64,000 bases of DNA from Tricholoma matsutake (lineage: Eukaryota; Basidiomycota; Agaricomycetes; Agaricales; Tricholomataceae), in contig AP026545.1 of the NCBI GenBank assembly GCA_026075535.2, positions 4,030,001 to 4,094,000 of the forward strand, written 5' to 3'. A program made the position numbers and the translations under genes. The notes beneath the pieces are model-generated. The model was not told the DNA's origin and did not search any database. It saw only the letters and a program-made list of their open reading frames with translations. This document shows, piece after piece, positions 57,297 to 64,000 of this stretch (its first letter is position 1; each line of letters starts with the position of its first letter).

Positions 57297-58720
57297 GGTT
57301 GGTGTTGTTTCGAGGAAAAGTGTATGTACCAAAGGATCAGGATTTGTGCAGGGAGATTGTCTGGTTACATCATAATACACCGACTGCCAGACACCCAGGA
57401 AGATGGAAGACATTGGAATTAGTAATGAGAAATTATTGGTGGCCCGGAATTTCGAAGTATGTGTTGGGGTATGTGGATGGATGTGATACATGCATGAGGG
57501 GGAAGAAATTTCCAGAAAAACCTGCAGGAAAATTAATGCCGAACCCTATACCTAAAGCGCCATGGTGAGATATATCTGTGGATTTTATTACCGGATTACC
57601 CGAGGCTCAAGGGTACAATGCAATATTTGTAGTATGCAACTTCTTTACAAAGGAGGTCCATATTATTTCTACTACTACAGAAACCTCATCATTGGGCTTG
57701 GCACGCCTCTATCTAAATCAGGTATGGCAGTTACATGGGTTACCTGATACCATTATCTCCGATCGTGGACCACAATTTGCTTCCACATTTATGCGAGAGC
57801 TAAACAACATATTGGGAATTCAAACTAAACTATCTACGGCATATCACCCACAGACTGATGGGCAGACAGAGAGAATGAACCAGGAGTTGGAGCAGTACCT
57901 ATGTATGTTTGTCAACTACCAACAAACTGACTGGCCCAAATGGCTGGCAATTGCCAAATTTTCCCACAATAACAAATTCCATTTGGCTACTCATATGTCA
58001 CCCTTTTTCGTGAATTATGGATATCATCCTCGCATGGGAGTAGAACCCAGAAGGGAGGTCAAAGTACAGTCAGTAGAAGACTTTGTATCTAAGATGCAAA
58101 AGGTATAAGAGGAAGCACAGGCAGCATTGAAGAAAGCACATGATGACATGATGCGACACACGGATCCTACTCGAGCACGCACTCCAGAGTACAAAGTTGG
58201 TGACTTGGTGTGGCTAAGTACCAAGGACCTAAATATTCCACAACCTTTGAGGAAACTTACAGAGAAACAAGTTGGCCCATATGCGATCTCTAAAGTGATC
58301 TCACCTAATGTGGTAGTGCTAAAATTACCCTGATCATTCAAGATTGATCCCGAGATTAACGTATCCTGCCTATGCCCTTACCGCCCACCCACTATTCCTG
58401 GCCAACAAACTACTCTGCAACCTCCAATAATAGTAGAAGGTGCTCCAGAATACATAGTTGAAGAAATTCTAGACTCACGTCTTCGACAGAACAAATTGGA
58501 GTTCTTAATAAAGTGGAAAAACTATATTGACAAAAATAATTCATGGGAACCCGAAGAGAATTGTAAGCAAGCGCGTAACACAATCACCCAATTCTTTAAA
58601 TGTAATCTGAATGCTCCGCATCACATTGTGAGAATGGTGTATGAGGGGATGAAATTCCGGCCTTACCAAAATTTCATTTTTATTTTATTATGTCAAATTA
58701 CCCTACATGACGCCAAATGA
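57297..58720 (+). pseudogene. pol: pol of E2, part 3 (integrase-chromodomain)
   Basis: It resumes after B with VLFRGKVYVPKDQDLCREIV, then the integrase zinc finger (HPGRWKTLELVMRNYWWPG...CDTC), DDE core (VDFITGLPEAQGYN, SDRGPQFASTFM, YHPQTDGQTERMNQELEQY), a VGPYAISKV motif and chromodomain (LEFLIKWKNYIDKNNSWEPE, about 58500-58600). TGA at 57566-57568 (PW*DISVDF), TAA at 58106-58108 and TGA at 58331-58333 interrupt it. The tail runs into the 3' LTR. Confidence 0.88.
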
Positions 58721-59042
58721 CGCTACACTTTGATAGCATGAGAATTTTATTTTGCATGCATCAAAATGTATGTGCATGTACGAGTGCATCAGTAACAACA
58801 ATGTACAATATATGTAACATAGTATATAAACTCTAAATATATGCCTAGGGGACCCTAGTTGTGTTCTCTTAGGTATTCCACCTACGTTTTCGGTGTGAAA
58901 GGCCTATCTCAACAAACTCACCTATTAATGACCCCTTGCATCAAAACCATCAATTCCCCCATCACGAGCACAGATCCTGCCCCCTTCTTGTAGAGAGATC
59001 CCACATGGTCTTAGCTAGCAGATAGTGGGTGTCGCCCTAACA
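58650..59042 (+). repeat. 3' LTR of E2
   Basis: It matches the E LTRs from about 58668 onward and ends CCCTAACA at 59042. The first ~20 bases are diverged, so the start is approximate. The TATA box and AGTTGTGTTCT are retained. Confidence 0.82.
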
Positions 59043-62000
59043 GTGAACATGTCAGCCAGATTATCACTACCAGAAATGAAAACGACTGTGACTTTGTCAT
59101 TTTCTATGCATTCATGGGTATAGTGGTAGCAAATGTCTATATGTTTGGTCCTTTTTTCCTGAACTGGATTTGATCCGATAAAGATGGATCCCTGATTATC
59201 AGCGCAGATTGGTATGCGCTTCAGTATATATCCAAGTTCCTGGAATAAGGACTCTATCCATGCTATCCACCGACAAGTGTCGGAGAGAGCCATATATTCA
59301 GCTTCTGTGGATGACAGTGCTACAGTTTTTTGTAAATGGGACTGCCAGCACACAATGCCACTCACTAGAGTAGCAAAGTAACCTGTTGTAGATCAGTGCT
59401 TGACAGTGTCAGCTGCCCAATCAGAGTCTGTGAAGGCCTGTAGCCCTTCGGATTTCTCTCCATCATAGACAATGTTATATTTCTGGGTTCCCACCAGATA
59501 GCACATGATGTACATCACTTTATCTAGATGTTCTTGGCTAGGATTAGCCGAGAATTGCGACATCTTGATTACTGCGTAAGCGATATCAGGTTGCATTCCA
59601 AGCATCAGATACAATAAAGATCCAATCACAGACTGATATTTTGATCTAAGCACCGCATTTGGCATCGCTGTGTTTTCCGACCATTTGTAACCAGTCAGGA
59701 GCAGAGTGGGGGCAACTTTGGCATTTGTCATCTCAAACCTCTCGAGCACTTTGGCAAGATATTCAGTTTGATCGAGTTTGACTTTATTTGCAGTCTGGGT
59801 GATGCGCATGCCTAAGAATTCCATGACTTTTTCAGTACTACGGCACTCCCAATGCTTTAGACAAGCATTCTTCTTTTCATCCACAAGTTTCTTGTTCTTC
59901 CCCATGAACAAACCATCATCAACATAGACCAGTGCAATAACAATGCTGCCTGTCATAGGATCCTTGTGTATGAAAATGCCAGCATTGGAGCTGGTGCACA
60001 CAAACCCAACGGTGCGCATAAATGCCTCTAGCTCTTTCCACCATGCTAGTGAGGCCTGTTCAAGGCCATACAATGCTCAGCGTAAGCGCATTACTTTGCA
60101 CTCTTTTCCCTCAAGTCTGAAACCCTCGGGTTGATCCATATAAATCTCCTCATCTAGTTTTCCATATAAAAATGCGGTTTTTACATCTAGACCAGTCATA
60201 TACATGCCTTCTAAAGATGCAAGTGCAAACATGAGGTGTACGGTCTTGTAGTGGACTACTGGTGAGAAAATCTCATCAAAGTCAACACCTTCGACTTGTG
60301 AAAAGCCTTTGGCCATGAGTCTGGCTCGTTTTCTTCCATCCGTGTGAAGAGCCTCTAATTCTTCATGACAAGCCTGTTTCCACTCAAGTTGCTGCTGCCA
60401 TGGTAGGCGCGCAATATCACAAAATTGGTTTGGAACTTGGCTTATTTTGCTTGATGGTGTGACTGCTTTTGACAACAGCCAGCAAATAAGCTTATCTCCA
60501 CCTTCCTTGGTTATCTTTTGAATATAACCTGCTTTGTCCAGTTCCCCCATTGGGTGATCATATTCTTGATTATTGGAATTGGGCACACTCTTGTGGGGTG
60601 CCGAACTCAGTCCAGCAACCAGTTCTTGCTGTTGAGATCATGGTTGTGTTTGGTTATGATTCGAATCTTGACCCACAGATCTCTTCCAATATTGATCATG
60701 TGCAATGTCTCTCTCTATGTCAGAGGGGAGTTGCTTCTCTCCATTGGTATTGCCAGGACGGTTTTGGATGTTCCTCTGCCTGCCTGATCAATGGGGCAAT
60801 TGCTGCCATTCCTGTTGATCATCACATCTTGGACAAAAGTCCTAAGTGGTTACTGGAGGCAATGGAGGAGGAGCATCAGTCGCATCATCATGTGCCTTTT
60901 GCTCGCTTGGTACATCATCACCATCTTTTTCTGATGATGGAGGAAGGGGTGGATTTTGTGGCAGTATAGAGTCATCGCCATCCGTTCCAGATGAGTGGTT
61001 GTCATCTTCTGGTTCTGGAGGTGGAAAATCACCAAGGTCTGTCTTGGCAGGAGTTTTAGCTCTGGGACAGCATGGGAACATTGTTTCATCAAATAGTGCC
61101 GTAGCACCAATGAATATTGTGCCACTAAGTCACATGAAACAGTATGCTTTAATGCCATCTTCTAATCCTAGGTACATCATTAACTCCAATCGAGGAGCTA
61201 ATGTGGTTGGACGTTTCTCCTTGGGTAGATAGACGTAAGCACCGCAACCAAAGACCTTCAGATTGTTTAGATCTGGGCAGACTTTATTCAGGTCCTCAAA
61301 AGGTGTCAGCCATTTCAGGCGCCTTATTGGGGTTCGGTTGTATAGGTGTGTTGCATGTTCAATGCAAAATTCCCACCATGATTGTGGTAGACAAGCGGTA
61401 AATTGTAGGCTTTGCGACTTTTCCATTATTGTCCTTATGGCACGCTCTGCATGCCAATTCTGTTGGTGAATGTGGGGTGCAGACATCTCTATTTTGATGC
61501 CAAAATTCTTGAGCGTATTTTGTAGCTCACGATCTTTGAACTCCCCCCCTGGATCAACATGCCAGGGCTTGATTGTAGTGCCATACTGGGTCAAAGCCAT
61601 TGCCTGAAATTGTCTAATTGCTGCAGCCACATCAGACTTCTTTCTAAGGCACTGGACCCAGATATCTGACATTTTGTCATCCAGAAATACAATAAAGTAT
61701 TTATGTTTGTGGTACAATAGTACTGGGAGTTCCTTTAGATCGGAATGTATTAATTCAAAGGATTTCTCTGCATGTGAATTTGATTCAGGAAAAGATTTTG
61801 ATGTCATTTTCCCTTCAGCGCACCCTGGACATATAATTTTGTCTTTAGGAATAATTAAATTCCTTGGGAATTCTATGGTGCTGTTAGGCATTTTCCCTAG
61901 CGCCTCTTTGGATGGGTGTCCAAGTTGCCTATGCCAAGTCAAGTAGTCAGCGACATTGATCCTCTTGGTGCTCAATATATGAGTCTGAGCCCAATAAATT

Positions 62001-62197
62001 GTGTCGTGTCTCCTAAGAGGGACACAATCCATTACTGGGTTTCCTTTCTCAAAAAATAAAATGTGTGTGGAGGAACCATGCACATCACTTTTGTCTTGTA
62101 AAAAGATGCCCATTGACAGTAATCGAGTATTACAGTCGGGTATGTAGTAGATGGGGTATAATTGTGTTTCACACATCTCTGACTTCCCGTGACATAC
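59043..62197 (-). pseudogene. pol: pol of copia element F
   Basis: It contains integrase (62176-61130, open 348 codons, with HRQLGHPSKEALGKM and HVDPGGEFKDRELQ), an acidic linker broken by stops, RT (60586-59393, FDEIFSPVV and intact catalytic YVDD in LVYVDDGLFMG) and RNase H (YDGEKSEGLQAFTDSDWAAD). A stop near 60074 and others break it. About 60 bp present in D between LEAL and DGRK are missing near 60344. The DGRKRARLMAKG codons here show that D's second TGA was CGA. Confidence 0.88.
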
Positions 62198-62205
62198 TAC
62201 CTGAT

Positions 62206-63838
62206 TAGTGCTTTAAGGTCCAGTGCATAGGACCACAAAATAACCGCAAACTGGACTGAACTTTCACTGATCATAACTGGACTTTCGATTACAGTTTTTG
62301 AAAGTTTGAGGCGGTTGCGGTTGCAGTTTTGGCAGATTGTGTGACTGCTCTAGACCATCCATAACTGGTTAACACCAATTGGAACTGCAGTTTTGGATCA
62401 TGTTGCCAGTTGCCAAGGTAAGTGATCATTTACATCATTTTCTCACACACTCATCCTATACCACCACCAGTCCACCACCGCCCTTGATGATGGCACCTCC
62501 CTCCCTCATCCCAGCTCCACCACCACCTCGTCAATGCATCAACACCTACAGCCCCCACTCCCACACCCACCACCACACTGGCTAACAAGGACTACAAGCA
62601 ACAAAACAGGCCCAAATGACATCTATTGTTGTTTGGGCCCTAGGTCTGTTTTTTTTTGTTCATCTTGATAAAAACTAATTATATTTTGTTAATTTTTTAT
62701 TAACTATACTACTGGCAATGATGCATGCCCACAAGATCTGCCCAACAACGCATGCCCATGTGAGCCGCCCAATGACCAATGACCAACGCGCTACCCTCCT
62801 CCTCCCCATCCAAATGGGATGCAAGGGTGTCAATTTATGTTAGAGGGACACTGGGAGACCCACAAAGTGGGATACCCGCCTGGTAAGCACTACCCGACTG
62901 CACCACCCATTCCATGTCACTAACCCCCCTTAACACCTACATCAACACACCTGCCCCATGCCTGCAAGCCACTGCTTGTAGGATGGATCACAAGTGCATG
63001 CAGTTGATGATGACAACAACTAACACCACAGGAACCCCCACAATGGGCGACCCAGCATGGATGACCCAGCACCCGCCCCCACACCTGCGAGCAGCTGCTC
63101 ATAGGGTGGATCACGAGTGCTTCCAGTTGACAACGATGATGACATGGCCTACCCACACCAGGACCCCTGGAACATGAGAAATGGCCATAGCACACCCCAA
63201 CCACGATGGATGATCCAGCATCTGCCCCCATGCTTGTGAGCAACTGCTCGCAGGGTGGATCGCGGGCACTAGCAGCCAATGTCAACATTGGTGAGCACCA
63301 CAACATGAGGATGACAAGAAAGTGAGGAGATCGACAAACACAGGGAATGCTAAGGGGAAACGATGAACACTGCAACAATGCGGGGTGGGGGACAATGAAC
63401 ATGCAACAACAGGGGATGACAAACCTGCAACAACAGGGGTGGGGATGACAAACACAGAATGACACAGCACCTGCGTCTCACCTCATGAGCCACTGCTTGT
63501 AAGGGGGACTGCAGGTGCTTTTCTTTCTTTTATTTTTGTTTTTGTTTTGTTTTACTTTTACTTTTATTACATATTGTACATAACACATACATTACAACAT
63601 AGTCAGTAGATAGTATTGGTCCCATAACCAGTCCTGACCAGTGGTGAACTGGTTAGGACTGGGTCCGGTGTAAGACTGGTCAGAACTGGTGAGTAAACTG
63701 CAGACAAACCATGATAAACTGGTTTATCGCGATTTTGGTCACAGCTTTGTCATATATAGAAAAATATATAACCAGTTCGGTTTGCGGTTTTGGCCGGAGA
63801 GGCCAAATGACTGGACTGAACCAGACCTTAAAGCACTA
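62206..63838 (+). mobile_element. hAT-like nonautonomous transposon G2, inserted in F
   Basis: This 1633-bp element has ends TAGTGCTTTAAGGTC in inverted orientation and a perfect 8-bp duplication TACCTGAT (62198-62205, 63839-63846). D shows the uninterrupted site. It is collinear with G1 over its whole length with scattered transitions, and includes the same hairpin and palindromic array. No transposase was recognised. Confidence 0.92.
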
Positions 63839-63846
63839 TACCTGAT

Positions 63847-64000
63847 GTCTAATGAAGACTGCTCCTTTTCCTACTATATGAGTAGTACCTGTGGCTGTTT
63901 GAACCAAGGTAGAGTCCTTTCTCAGTAAAGGCTCATAAGAAGTGAAATCTTTCATTTCACCAGTGAAGTGCTTTGATGCACCTGAATCCATGATCCAGTT
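63847..64000 (-). pseudogene. copia element F, protease segment beyond G2
   Basis: It continues the F polyprotein: WIMDSGASKHFTGEMKDF with the DSG protease triad, then KGAVFI. It aligns with D at about 47465-47620 and continues past the window. Confidence 0.85.

Larger units (their letters stand above)
41023..59042 (+). mobile_element. Ty3/gypsy family E, full-length copy E2 hosting D and B
   Basis: It runs from the 5' LTR at 41023 to the end of the 3' LTR at 59042. Without D, B and their duplications it is about 6.3 kb. It encodes gag, protease, RT, RNase H, integrase and a C-terminal chromodomain. Left flank CCAAA (in E1) and right flank GTGAA (in F) do not match, so it is not a simple insertion into either neighbour. 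Several TGA codons interrupt pol. Confidence 0.9.
59043..64000 (-). mobile_element. Ty1/copia element F (partial, open at window edge), hosting G2
   Basis: This is the same family as D. On the left it starts abruptly at the end of E2's LTR and lacks about 380 bp present in D (C-terminus and 3' LTR). On the right it runs out of the window in the protease (IMDSGASKHFTG near 63970-64000). It contains G2 at 62206-63838. Confidence 0.9.

Noticed and set aside
59043..59047. E2 as a simple insertion into copia F
   Set aside because: The matching F sequence and the 5-bp duplication are absent at the left LTR of both E2 and E1.

Overview
This window looks like a chromosomal segment of a filamentous fungus, most likely a basidiomycete mushroom (Agaricomycetes). 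The evidence is spliced genes with introns of about 47-136 bp, a Zn(II)2Cys6 regulator, chromodomain Ty3/gypsy elements, and repeats whose decay is dominated by CpG transitions. The species cannot be named from sequence alone. All names below rest on motifs and internal comparison; no database was searched.

Layout. 1-1375: 3' part of a dead LINE (RT and RNase H). 1376-7423: chromovirus A (+). 7424-21771: the only low-copy, gene-bearing island, with four genes that I could model to complete reading frames: a SUMO-activating enzyme subunit 1 (AOS1-like, +, 8687-10083, 7 exons), a Zn2Cys6/fungal_trans transcription factor (-, 11466-14300, 13 exons), a single-exon mitochondrial PPR-like protein (-, 14773-17076) and a GRASP-type Golgi protein (+, 19071-20652, 7 exons). 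They are ordinary housekeeping or regulatory genes with no visible pathway link.

21772-64000 is almost entirely nested transposable elements. Element H (gypsy chromovirus, -) carries hAT-like element K in its chromodomain, and K carries hAT-like element G1. Element C (same family as A, +, old) carries two ~1-1.3 kb solo-LTR-like insertions (L1, L2), a 222-bp insertion holding a tRNA-like cloverleaf (S), and a 186-bp solo LTR of the H family (M). A 405-bp MITE-like element (N1) follows. A second gypsy family, E, is present as a truncated copy (E1) followed by a full-length copy (E2, 41023-59042). E2 is split by a copia element D (43831-49528, -) and by chromovirus B (51262-57296, -, youngest). 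The window ends in copia element F (-), which carries hAT-like element G2. Target-site duplications confirm the insertions of B, D, G1, G2, K and M, and support those of L1, L2, S and N1.

None of the retroelements looks autonomous: each has in-frame stops (mostly CGA to TGA), deletions or changed catalytic residues. The most interesting signals are a self-priming signature (10-11 nt LTR to primer-site complementarity) in both chromovirus families, a half-tRNA-iMet primer site in the copia element, same-position TGA codons inside gag shared by all copies of each chromovirus family (one with a TGA-CTA context), a repeated gag/pol GTGA overlap, the tRNA-like insertion, and a recurring hairpin/splice-like/palindrome module inside the hAT-like elements.
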